A DNA stretch of 64,000 bases from Chlamydiae bacterium CG10_big_fil_rev_8_21_14_0_10_42_34 (lineage in GTDB: Bacteria; Chlamydiota; Chlamydiia; Chlamydiales; SM23-39): contig PFAD01000008.1 of the NCBI GenBank assembly GCA_002773795.1, positions 457,247 through 521,246 of the forward strand. The letters run 5' to 3'. This document shows positions 26,635 to 35,163 of this stretch, one piece after another. Position 1 is the stretch's first letter. The number at the start of each line of letters is the position of its first letter. A model generated the notes under the pieces. That model did no database searches. It saw only the letters and a program-made list of their open reading frames with translations, and was not told the DNA's origin. The position numbers and the translations under genes are program-made.

Positions 26635-26715
26635 TTACAAACACAAAAAATAATCATTCAACTATATCAACAACAACTATATAATAGTAAATATAATTTT
26701 TTTAAGGACTTAAGT

Positions 26716-26874
26716 ATGAATCGCGGTGGTTTTTCTTGGAGACGATTTCTAGGCATTTCTGCTTTCAAGGCAAGAATCTCAAAACAGATCAGTATTCCAC
26801 TTACCAAATCTGGTAGACAAAGAAAGATAGGGGCTTTTATAGAAAGGCTTTTTCTTTCTTTTTTCTCACGATGA
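26716..26874 (+). CDS. Conserved small basic protein (52 aa), MNRGGFSW type
   Basis: Starts MNRGGFSWRRFLGISAFKAR and contains RISKQISIPLTKSGRQRKIG, ending in a hydrophobic tail. AAGGA lies 7 bases before ATG 26716. I recall similar short proteins (xRGGFSWxRLxGIxxAKxxIS) from plasmids and genomic islands in other phyla; function unknown. It converges on the coiled-coil gene ending at 26883, so it is at the distal end of the defence-like operon. Confidence 0.62.
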   Translation: MNRGGFSWRRFLGISAFKARISKQISIPLTKSGRQRKIGAFIERLFLSFFSR

Positions 26875-26882
26875 TGCTCGTT

Positions 26883-28268
26883 TTAGTCGTGCATCTTTTT
26901 CAGGTTAGACTCTTTTGATCTTCTCGAACGGTCGCTTGTAGTAGATGATTCTTGAACCTGCTTCAAAGGTTTGGCTCCAACGGGCAACGCCTTTTCAATA
27001 TGCAAAGATGTCCCGGACTTTTCCAGCAGAGACTGGAGACGAGAAAACTCTGAGCACCAAATTGTTTCCCTATCACGATCTTGAGATGCTTTAGAGGCAT
27101 GGGAGGACGCTTTGAAGGAAACAAGCTGAACTTGCACTCTTTCAGCATCCTCAACAGCTCCTAGTTCGACGCCGTACCCTTTCTCGTTAGGTTTTCTAAC
27201 AACTATGCGACCGTTTTCTGCCCAGGCCGTAGCCATATTTTCTCGAACCTCATACCCTAGTTCAGATAGCCCTTTTAAGATTGCGGTTCTTCTCGACTCC
27301 CCTGCCATAGCCTTCGTTTCTTCTTTAATCAACGCAATGCCCTTGTCGTGAAGCAGCTTGCTTGAAGAGGGGTCTTTAGCATCAATAGCCCTGGTGAGTA
27401 AGGCTTCAAGGTCTTTAGCTTGCTTGGATTTGAATCTGTGTAGCTCGCTACGAATTTCTCGCATAGATGTTATTGCTTTATCATTTGTTTTTCTTTCATT
27501 GGAGTGAGCAACCAAATCTAAAATGAGAGAGTCAGTTAGAAGAGAGCGCCTATTAGGCGATGATTCTAGGGAGATTGAAGTGATGCGATCCAGGAAGGAT
27601 TTGACCGACGATTTGTCTTCAGTGGCTTCTAGCTCTGCGATAAGCCTATCCAATCGATGATCTTTTTCTAAAGAGTTAGCATCCTCATGGTGGACTTTCC
27701 AATCTGAAAGAGTTTGGAGCTTCTCCCCTTCTGCCAGTTTTTTAGATAGCTCTTTTTGCAAAGGAGTCATGCTCTTTTTGTCTGTTGAGCTCATAGTGTA
27801 TTCGGCTAGTATTCGGCTTAAAGTCGCATTCATCGCAGCTAATTCTGTTTCAGTCGCAGTAAGTGATGATGATGCGATGTCTAAGATGGCTTCAGGGATT
27901 TGCCGTTGTATGGATTTAAATATCGAGATGAGGGTTTCTGCAGAATATTGCAGACGTCTTCTCATCGTGCGATCTTGCTCTGCCTTAGCAATAGCCTCGT
28001 CTCGGATTCGATTCATGTCAGATTGTAGGGATGCGATCTCGACAGAAGATTGCTTTTGTACGTCAAGAAACTGCTCTCGCTCGAACATTTTGATGACGGC
28101 AAAAAGCTTTTTTTCTACGGCTTTCTCTTCTTCTACTGTTAAGGCATCATGTCGAGTTGCATACTTACGCCATTGTTCGATTGCATCTTGAAGGGCATCG
28201 ATTCGGCCTCGGCAAATAGACATTACTTCTTGTTTGGTAACAACGCGTACTACTTTAGGGCCGCTCAT
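26883..28268 (-). CDS. Coiled-coil protein of unknown function (system component 4)
   Basis: 461 residues, strongly charged and mostly helical. It starts MSGPKVVRVVTKQEVMSIC, a beginning I remember from uncharacterised proteins in other bacteria. Long heptad-like stretches run from about residues 25-110 (VEEEKAVEKKLFAVIKMFER, then QKQSSVEIASLQSDMNRIRD) and again around 200-290. The region near 330-390 (LKGLSELGYEVRENMATAW, VVRKPNEKGYGVELG) looks like a small alpha/beta domain. There are no catalytic motifs. GGAGG upstream of ATG 28268 lies inside the end of the giant helicase gene, only 6 bases separate the genes, and it is last in the operon. Confidence 0.8.
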   Translation of the reverse strand: MSGPKVVRVVTKQEVMSICRGRIDALQDAIEQWRKYATRHDALTVEEEKAVEKKLFAVIKMFEREQFLDVQKQSSVEIASLQSDMNRIRDEAIAKAEQDRTMRRRLQYSAETLISIFKSIQRQIPEAILDIASSSLTATETELAAMNATLSRILAEYTMSSTDKKSMTPLQKELSKKLAEGEKLQTLSDWKVHHEDANSLEKDHRLDRLIAELEATEDKSSVKSFLDRITSISLESSPNRRSLLTDSLILDLVAHSNERKTNDKAITSMREIRSELHRFKSKQAKDLEALLTRAIDAKDPSSSKLLHDKGIALIKEETKAMAGESRRTAILKGLSELGYEVRENMATAWAENGRIVVRKPNEKGYGVELGAVEDAERVQVQLVSFKASSHASKASQDRDRETIWCSEFSRLQSLLEKSGTSLHIEKALPVGAKPLKQVQESSTTSDRSRRSKESNLKKMHD

Positions 28269-28274
28269 GCTCTT

Positions 28275-31200
28275 TTATCCTCCCGAACCAGATTGAATGG
28301 GCTCTCCTGACAGCATAACTCCTAAGGCTTCTTCGAGCACCTGTTTTAAACGTTCCATTTCTTCTTTTCTTTGGTGATACCAAGCATAGCTAGTTACTCT
28401 ATGGACATGCGGTATCTCCATGCGCAGGACTTTAGGACGCCAAACCTCACGGGCTCTTGCCGTCTCTAACACCGGGTGACAATGAGCGTCGCATTCAATG
28501 CCGATTCCAAATCGCTTTTTCTCTGGGTCTTCTATCACAAAATCTAATCCAAAAGCATCATTTTCTTTGATTGCAGATGGCTTTAGTCCAAGACCTTTGA
28601 TAAAGACAGCAACGGACCGGGTAAAACCATCCTTATCAAAATTCGAGCTTGTCTGAGAGGAAGAATTTTCAGAAGCCATGCTCTGAAGAGATTTCCGGGC
28701 AGCTTCTAAAGAACCATCACTGAGTTTAGACGCGTAGTCAAAGTAGGCTTGGAGATAGTCTCTTGCATTTTTAGGGCCCTGGTTTTTGGATAACGCATCG
28801 GAGATTTCGTTAATGGGTAGAGAAGTGATCAAAATGATTTTCGTTCTCGCTCTCGTGATAGCTACATTCAGTCGGCGCTCTCCACCAGTTTGACTGAGAA
28901 GACCAAATTGTCTTCGGAAAGTCCCCTCTTCATCTCTTCCAAAGGTCGAGCTGAAAATGATCACATCTCTTTCATCGCCTTGAACGTTTTCAACGTTCTT
29001 AACGAAAAAGCTCATATCTTCTCCGCCTTGCTGGCGTTCTCGTTCTTGGCCCAAGGCTTGTCGGAAAGAGGCATCTTGATCGGCTCGTTCGGCTAGAACG
29101 TCTTCTATCAGGTCCGCTTGTTTAGCATTGAAGGTTACGACGCCAATACTGGGCCTTTCTGGTGAAGACCAACGTTCAGCTAATAAATCGACGACCCTTT
29201 CGGCTTCTTCTCTATTGGTTTGGTTTGCATAGACTCCGTCGACCCTTATCACTTCAATAGGACGAATGTTCTGAATTACATTCTCTGGATGTCTGACCGG
29301 GACGCTTAGTTTATTTCCATAAAAGGCTGCGTTTGAAAAGGCGATGAGTTCGCGATACTTTGATCGATAGTGGATTTGTAGCATGGATCTCGGTAAAACG
29401 GTTTTTCCAAGGGTTAGCAAATCCGAACAATCTTTAATTTCTCTTCTGTTCCAGGTGTCTTCTAAAGCTTCTCTTTCTGCATCGCTGATCATTTCGTCCA
29501 AGTCTTCATCCGTGGAAGAGGACTCCTCGTCGTCGCCGATTCGCTTCATGAAAACGCTTGTAGGAGGCATCTGCTTCTCGTCCCCGCTGATGACAGTCCG
29601 TTTTGCCCGGTAGAGAGTAGGAAGAGCATTTTCTATAGGAATTTGGCTTGCCTCGTCGAAAATGATCACATCAAACATACCGGCTCTTAAGGGAAGCAGT
29701 TGGCTGGCTGTATCTGGGTTCATTAGCCAAACTGGACGCAGACGTCCAAGTCCCATATCCCAGCCACGTTCAATGACCTCTCGGAGACGGCGAGCTCTCG
29801 GACCCCTGAGACGAGTGACATCCTCCCAATCATCGGGAACCCTGACTCTCTCTATATCCATATTGAAAGCTAAGAACTTCTGATTCAATGTCCTCATTTT
29901 TGTATTCGATTCAGCTAGGGTTTGGATTTTTCGCGAAAGCTCTTTCTGAGCCAGGCGCAAAATCGGAAAGCTCAGCTCTATTCGGTCTTTCCAGGCAAGA
30001 CGCGCTTCACGAGCGATAATCCGTTGGATCACTTTTTCTAATTCTTCTGAAGGGTATTCTCTCAATTCTTTGTCTTTTTCTCTGAGAGTGGCAAAGATTT
30101 TTAAAACCTCTGAGGAAAGGTTAGGCGCTTGCAAGCGGAATTCTTGATAAGCAGGCAGAGAGTGTAATGCATCAACCAAGAGTTGTAGATCGTAGAGATT
30201 GGATCGATTGTTCCGAATATTGGATTGGCAAAGTTCAAACAACTCTTCAGAGAAAAATGGAGAGAGTCTATCTAAGCCATCGACACTCTGGGACCTAGCC
30301 TGATGACGTTCAAAGGCTTTTCCGTATCGAGAAATGAGATCTTCGTAGGCGGGTCCGCCTGTTTTTGCTATTGGCTCGACTTCTTCTTGTCGAGGGCATG
30401 CATGAAGGGCTTGGATACCTTTTTGTGCTAAGTATAGCTCCCCTATCATACAATCAGCCATCAAACGCAACTCTTTCAAAAATAATGGCGTTGAGGCTTG
30501 TCTTTCATAGTAGAGTAACTCAGAAAGTTCTAAGGCTGTTTCTCGGAGAGGCCGCTGCTGTAGTTCCAGAGTAGCTGCGCTCTGAAGGTGTTCTATTCTT
30601 TCGTGGGTGGGTTTTTCCTCGAGATCAGTCAGGACTTTTTGAATCCATTTGCAATGCAGATAACGCACAGGATTGAGGCAGCTTAGAAAAGAGGCGGGAG
30701 CGGTTGCGTTCTTTGCCCATGAGAGCCATTTTCTTATAGTCGAGATAGGCAATTGGATAATATGAGCAGACAGCTCGGAATCGTGATCTTTTAAGTTTAA
30801 AGCATTTAAAGATGCTTTGAGCTCTTCGATTCGCTGGATGAGATCGGTTCCTTTGGACTGTCCATTTGGGGGGAATAATTGGAACCAAGATGAAATATTC
30901 TTCCAATCTACTTTGCTAAAGAGAGACTCGTGTGATTTGATCCACTCTTGGTGAGGAGATGGGTCTTCTACGTCGAAGGTGGTTGTCGACTGCCTGACCG
31001 ATTCATCTCTCTTTTTCTCTTTATCAATGAAGGCAAAAAGAGAGCTGATGAATTCGTTGACAAAAGCAGAATCTGGAGAGAAAACCTTGAGCTTTTCTAA
31101 TGGATTTCCTTCAAAAGAGGATTCGAGCCATATCCCGGAGATCGGAGAGCAGATTTCTTCGATCACTGTAAGCTGTTTTTGATCGAGCTCTTTTAAAAGC

Positions 31201-34200
31201 CTTCTTAAGGCAGGGACGTCAATCAGTTTGATGTCTTGATCTTCTAGATCGATTAATTGACCTAGGAGGATTCGATAGCTTAGCCCCGTCGCTTCGTCAG
31301 TTGTGTGGATCGCTGCATGATGCTTGTCGATTTCCTTTTCCAATTTTTCGATTTTCTCAGCGAGCTCTTCACGTTCACGTTCTACGTTTTCCGCGCGGTA
31401 AGCTCTCGTAGCTTGCACGATTCCTTCGACCTGAGTCCGGAGATTTTGGATGACAGAGGTTCGATCTTTATTCACATGTGTGATGTAGAAGTAACGGTCT
31501 TTGAGCCCTTCTGCATCGAGCCTTTTTGAGAGAACTTCTAGGGCTGCAGACTTTTGGCAGACAACGAGCACTGTTTGATTGCGTCCGATGCAATCCCCAA
31601 TGATATTCACGATCGTTTGACTTTTCCCTGTACCTGGAGGCCCTTCAATGAGCAAGCCAGGTGCTTGTCGTGCGCGAAAAACAGCCTTTTCTTGAGAAGG
31701 ATCACTTTCCATCGTGAAAAAACGATCTTTTTCTGGAATCGAAGGCAGAGAGGGTGTGACAATAGGATCTTTATTCACTCGCAGCGCTGTTTCTAATCCC
31801 GTTCCCACCAGAGACTCTTTCCTCATTTGACGCAAGTCTTCCCCTATGGCTTGTCCCATAAATTCAGCGTGGAAGAGGACTGCTGAGCAAACCACTTGTC
31901 TAGTGCCCGCTTTCGCTTTGTAGCTACTATCCGGCAGGGCGCATAAAGATCGTTCTCTTGGATCTGCAAGTGATCCGAAGGCATCGATCACATCTCCAAT
32001 ACGGATTGCTGATCTTCCTAATAGCTCTTTGGCGGTTTCTGACCATCTCTTTGCCTCTTCAAGACCGATTAGCCCCGTAAGAGCCGGATTTACACGCACC
32101 TCTTCTCTATCGCGGTCAAAAAGAATGGAGATTCGATCTCTATTCTCCATGTCAATTTTTATGGGCCAGAGCAAAATCGGGGCAATTCTTGGCTTCTTTT
32201 CTGTGATCTCAGCCCGACTATCTTTCATGACAAGGAATGGGAATCCAAGGTAAAGGCTATCGATACCTGTATCTCTCTTGTAAGTTCTTGCATGACTGAC
32301 TAGATGGCGTAACTTTCTCTCAAGGTCAGAGTCATCCTCGAACGCTGCTCGATCGATTCCTACAGGAGCTTCTACTCTGCTGATCAGGTGTTCTAAAATA
32401 GAGGTGGCTGTTGGTTTTTTCCCGGCGACTTCTGCTAGATCGACTCGCGAGCTCGATTTCCCAATCAGCATTCTGACAAGAGGGCCTCTTTGTGCCAGAC
32501 TTGCTGTTCTCTTTTCAAAAAACTCAAGAATCGTAGAGACATATTGCTGCCGAGGAGGCTCTTGCCATGATTCTTTGGGGATCGATAGAAGAACTAAGGC
32601 GCGAGGTAATGAAATTCTGCGCTCAATTCTAAAGTCATTGGCCCATTCATCTACACGGGCGATTCCGCATCGCGAGTAGTTCGCCGTCCTCTCTTCGATT
32701 TCTCGATAAAGATCTCTTCTTGAGACCTCAAACCATTCTCTTGCAGCCGTATCTTCATAGCTAGAGACCTCTGCTTGAGCAGCAACCTCTTTAGCCTGAT
32801 TTAGGATTTGCTCGAGTGGTTGATATTGTTGAATCGCTGCCCCTAAAAGAACCATCAGTTCTTCGTCGGTGATCTTCTGACGATCCATCAATGAGTTTAG
32901 TCCCCCATGATCCGATCCTGGATAGAGGCGGCGATGCATACCCCATTGTCTCTCTAGGTTTGGACGTGAAGAGGCGAGAGCGAGAAGCCTGAAGCTTTCC
33001 TCATTGAGTTCAATTTCGAGAGCTTTAGCTCTGTCCCGAGCTTTTGTCTCGCGCTCATGAAGATCGCAAAGATGTCTCTCCCTATTCATTTGACGGAGAT
33101 GCCCTATCAGAGGACCAATGATGAGCTCGTAGCCTTGAACGGGGTTTTGTAGCATCCACGATGAGGTAACGATCTCCCCTTGGTAGATCAGCGGTAAACT
33201 CGGATTCATCCACATCAAGGCTAAAGCATGCCTGAAGTCTTCATGAAGCGAGTCTATGGAAGTAGCAAGACGAACTCCAGCTATGATCTTGGGCTCCGCT
33301 TTCCTGTCTTCTAACCAAGTAGCTATGACACCTCGCAAGAGAAGCTCTTTTGCTTGTTCCCAGTTCGAAGCTTCGGCTGCTATTAAGGCATATGCTTTAG
33401 GGCAGGTGTAGGACAAATCTTTGAATTCTAAAGCAGGCCCGCTTTTAGTCTCTTCGTTCTTTGTATCAGAAGGGGCCTCTACCGACTCTCCTGCTAACCA
33501 ACTTTGTACCTGAGCCCACTGCCAGCGCTGATCGGGATCTTTAGCTAGTAAACCTCGCAGCAAAAGATGAATGGATGGATCTATCCCTTTAGGGAGAGAA
33601 ATTCCTCTGGTTACTATATGGATCCGGAATGCTTTTTCATTAATGCCTTCAAAACACGAACCATTTGTGAGGAGCTGTAGAATGATCATACCTAAGCTCC
33701 ACCAATCAGAAGCCACACTAATGCCTCCGGCAATCACTTCTGGCGCTGTGTAACGAGCTGAAATCGGCTGTTTGACTGTATCAAGATCAAAAGTAGAAAG
33801 ACGACTATAGTGAAAGCCGCTCAGCATCACGTTCAGATTCTCTCGATTTAAGATGAAGATATTTTCAGGGCGAAGATTTCCATGTCGTAAACCGTTCTCG
33901 GATAGAGAAGACAAAACTCTTCCCATCGACTTCGCAATTTGTTGAATAATCGGTAGATCTATAGAGGCAGATTCAAGATCAAGGATAGGGGGATCGGAGA
34001 TAAGATCTGTAACTTCATATCGTCTGCATTCCCATATTCCATGTGCTAAAAGCTCTGGAACGTAGTCTTTTGGCAAACGTTTTAAAATTTCATAAATACC
34101 AGGCTCAGGATGGGCATCAGGAAGATACAAAGTCAGGGTTGCTCTATGCCCGTGTCTTTCAACGAGGAACCTTTCAAAAGGTTCATTAGTAGTTTCCAGT

Positions 34201-34511
34201 CGATCAATGACAGTCCATCCATCGATGACTGTTTCCTTGTCTTGGGGTGATGGCTCTTGATTGATGGGGGTGGGTTCTGTCGCGACAGTGGCCCCACATT
34301 TAAAGCACATCTCATCATCGGGGTCTAAAGGATGGCCATTAGAGCAAAGGCGTGTATGTGGTGTTAAATTTGGGGTTTCAAGGGTTGGGTCAGATTGACC
34401 TGGAAGTCTCAGGGGTTCTTGTGTGAGATCCCAAGAACAGTTTCCGCAGAGCACCTCTTCAGAAGAGCGCTCTTCTCTACATCCTGGGCACTTACGGACA
34501 TGGAGTGTCAT
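28275..34511 (-). CDS. Giant zinc ribbon-pseudokinase-DUF4011-SF1 helicase-Vsr-like nuclease (system component 3)
   Basis: 2078 residues. Domains in order: zinc ribbons (C8, C11, C22, C25; then C56, H60, C69, C72); a kinase fold at about 95-345 with catalytic residues lost (HGNLRPEN at 210-217 for HRDxKxxN; SGF at 231-233 for DFG; no beta-3 Lys) but TAPEV and SDWWSLG kept; a helical region; a DUF4011-like part near 690-950. The SF1 helicase follows with GPPGTGKSQT near 957, FDEASQ near 1618, VQGDERDVIIFSS, and LNVAITRART near 1880. The C-terminal Vsr/MTES_1575-like nuclease has GLDFVIEDPEKKRFGIGIEC near 1985-2005. DUF4011-helicase-Vsr is the order of the antiviral Hhe protein. It overlaps the radical-SAM gene by 20 bases. 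Confidence 0.9.
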   Translation of the reverse strand: MTLHVRKCPGCREERSSEEVLCGNCSWDLTQEPLRLPGQSDPTLETPNLTPHTRLCSNGHPLDPDDEMCFKCGATVATEPTPINQEPSPQDKETVIDGWTVIDRLETTNEPFERFLVERHGHRATLTLYLPDAHPEPGIYEILKRLPKDYVPELLAHGIWECRRYEVTDLISDPPILDLESASIDLPIIQQIAKSMGRVLSSLSENGLRHGNLRPENIFILNRENLNVMLSGFHYSRLSTFDLDTVKQPISARYTAPEVIAGGISVASDWWSLGMIILQLLTNGSCFEGINEKAFRIHIVTRGISLPKGIDPSIHLLLRGLLAKDPDQRWQWAQVQSWLAGESVEAPSDTKNEETKSGPALEFKDLSYTCPKAYALIAAEASNWEQAKELLLRGVIATWLEDRKAEPKIIAGVRLATSIDSLHEDFRHALALMWMNPSLPLIYQGEIVTSSWMLQNPVQGYELIIGPLIGHLRQMNRERHLCDLHERETKARDRAKALEIELNEESFRLLALASSRPNLERQWGMHRRLYPGSDHGGLNSLMDRQKITDEELMVLLGAAIQQYQPLEQILNQAKEVAAQAEVSSYEDTAAREWFEVSRRDLYREIEERTANYSRCGIARVDEWANDFRIERRISLPRALVLLSIPKESWQEPPRQQYVSTILEFFEKRTASLAQRGPLVRMLIGKSSSRVDLAEVAGKKPTATSILEHLISRVEAPVGIDRAAFEDDSDLERKLRHLVSHARTYKRDTGIDSLYLGFPFLVMKDSRAEITEKKPRIAPILLWPIKIDMENRDRISILFDRDREEVRVNPALTGLIGLEEAKRWSETAKELLGRSAIRIGDVIDAFGSLADPRERSLCALPDSSYKAKAGTRQVVCSAVLFHAEFMGQAIGEDLRQMRKESLVGTGLETALRVNKDPIVTPSLPSIPEKDRFFTMESDPSQEKAVFRARQAPGLLIEGPPGTGKSQTIVNIIGDCIGRNQTVLVVCQKSAALEVLSKRLDAEGLKDRYFYITHVNKDRTSVIQNLRTQVEGIVQATRAYRAENVEREREELAEKIEKLEKEIDKHHAAIHTTDEATGLSYRILLGQLIDLEDQDIKLIDVPALRRLLKELDQKQLTVIEEICSPISGIWLESSFEGNPLEKLKVFSPDSAFVNEFISSLFAFIDKEKKRDESVRQSTTTFDVEDPSPHQEWIKSHESLFSKVDWKNISSWFQLFPPNGQSKGTDLIQRIEELKASLNALNLKDHDSELSAHIIQLPISTIRKWLSWAKNATAPASFLSCLNPVRYLHCKWIQKVLTDLEEKPTHERIEHLQSAATLELQQRPLRETALELSELLYYERQASTPLFLKELRLMADCMIGELYLAQKGIQALHACPRQEEVEPIAKTGGPAYEDLISRYGKAFERHQARSQSVDGLDRLSPFFSEELFELCQSNIRNNRSNLYDLQLLVDALHSLPAYQEFRLQAPNLSSEVLKIFATLREKDKELREYPSEELEKVIQRIIAREARLAWKDRIELSFPILRLAQKELSRKIQTLAESNTKMRTLNQKFLAFNMDIERVRVPDDWEDVTRLRGPRARRLREVIERGWDMGLGRLRPVWLMNPDTASQLLPLRAGMFDVIIFDEASQIPIENALPTLYRAKRTVISGDEKQMPPTSVFMKRIGDDEESSSTDEDLDEMISDAEREALEDTWNRREIKDCSDLLTLGKTVLPRSMLQIHYRSKYRELIAFSNAAFYGNKLSVPVRHPENVIQNIRPIEVIRVDGVYANQTNREEAERVVDLLAERWSSPERPSIGVVTFNAKQADLIEDVLAERADQDASFRQALGQERERQQGGEDMSFFVKNVENVQGDERDVIIFSSTFGRDEEGTFRRQFGLLSQTGGERRLNVAITRARTKIILITSLPINEISDALSKNQGPKNARDYLQAYFDYASKLSDGSLEAARKSLQSMASENSSSQTSSNFDKDGFTRSVAVFIKGLGLKPSAIKENDAFGLDFVIEDPEKKRFGIGIECDAHCHPVLETARAREVWRPKVLRMEIPHVHRVTSYAWYHQRKEEMERLKQVLEEALGVMLSGEPIQSGSGG

Positions 34512-35163
34512 AGGTCTTCCCCCTGGTAGAGCGTTCGTCCTGTGTGGTTACTGCCAGATGGCCCTCTTTTGCTAAGATAATCTTCAGGCGCCGCATATCA
34601 TCGCGCCTAGGAACTCCTGCAAGCCAGATGGTTCCGGCTTCATCAAACATGATATCAAAAGTCTTATCAGATGATTTAAGGGCTCGCTCGAAAGGACGGA
34701 ATCGCGTTTCTCCTAGAGGAGTAAGAAAATGAAGTCGTTGGTTATCGCTCCCGCGCAAAGCAAGAGTTTGGGCGGCATTTTCATCGTATGGATCTGAGAT
34801 CAAGGCATCGATTGTCCCCTGACATTTTTCAAGGGTGAGGGCAATCTTTTCGAAAGGGTGTCCGCTATAGACGAGAATGTCGATACTCGTTGTGGAACGG
34901 ATTTGGGCCAGGAGATGAATAAGAGCTTCTGGTTGATCGAAGGGTTCCCCTCCAGAAATCGTGATTCCTTCTGCTTCCTGTAACCAAGGGGAGATTACAT
35001 CCATAATCTCATCGACAGATACCCCGCCTTTTCCAGTTCCCCATGTGTCGGCTGAGACACATCCCTTACAACGAATGGAGCATCCTTGAAACCAGATTCC
35101 AATACGGCGACCTGGCCCCAATGTTGTCACGGGGAAGTGGATTCTGGAAAGGTAAAGCATCAT
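34492..35163 (-). CDS. Small radical-SAM protein, NrdG-like 4Fe-4S type (system component 2)
   Basis: 223 residues. WFQGCSIRCKGC gives the cluster ligands C28, C32 and C35, and GITISGGEPFDQPEALIHLL is the SAM-binding motif. The fold resembles NrdG/PflA activating enzymes, yet no glycyl-radical protein is in the operon; the nrdD set at 15-17 kb has its own NrdG. The C-terminal part (RLHFLTPLGETRFRPFERAL, IWLAGVPRRDDMRRL) is of the kind seen in '4Fe-4S single cluster' proteins beside AAA genes. The start overlaps the AAA stop as ATGA. The likely role is radical modification of an operon partner or a nucleic acid; unproved. Confidence 0.85.
   Translation of the reverse strand: MMLYLSRIHFPVTTLGPGRRIGIWFQGCSIRCKGCVSADTWGTGKGGVSVDEIMDVISPWLQEAEGITISGGEPFDQPEALIHLLAQIRSTTSIDILVYSGHPFEKIALTLEKCQGTIDALISDPYDENAAQTLALRGSDNQRLHFLTPLGETRFRPFERALKSSDKTFDIMFDEAGTIWLAGVPRRDDMRRLKIILAKEGHLAVTTQDERSTRGKTYDTPCP

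Noticed and set aside
34492-35163. Prokaryotic viperin (antiviral nucleotide synthesis)
   Set aside because: The protein is too short, and the sequence after the cysteine motif follows NrdG-like activases rather than viperins.
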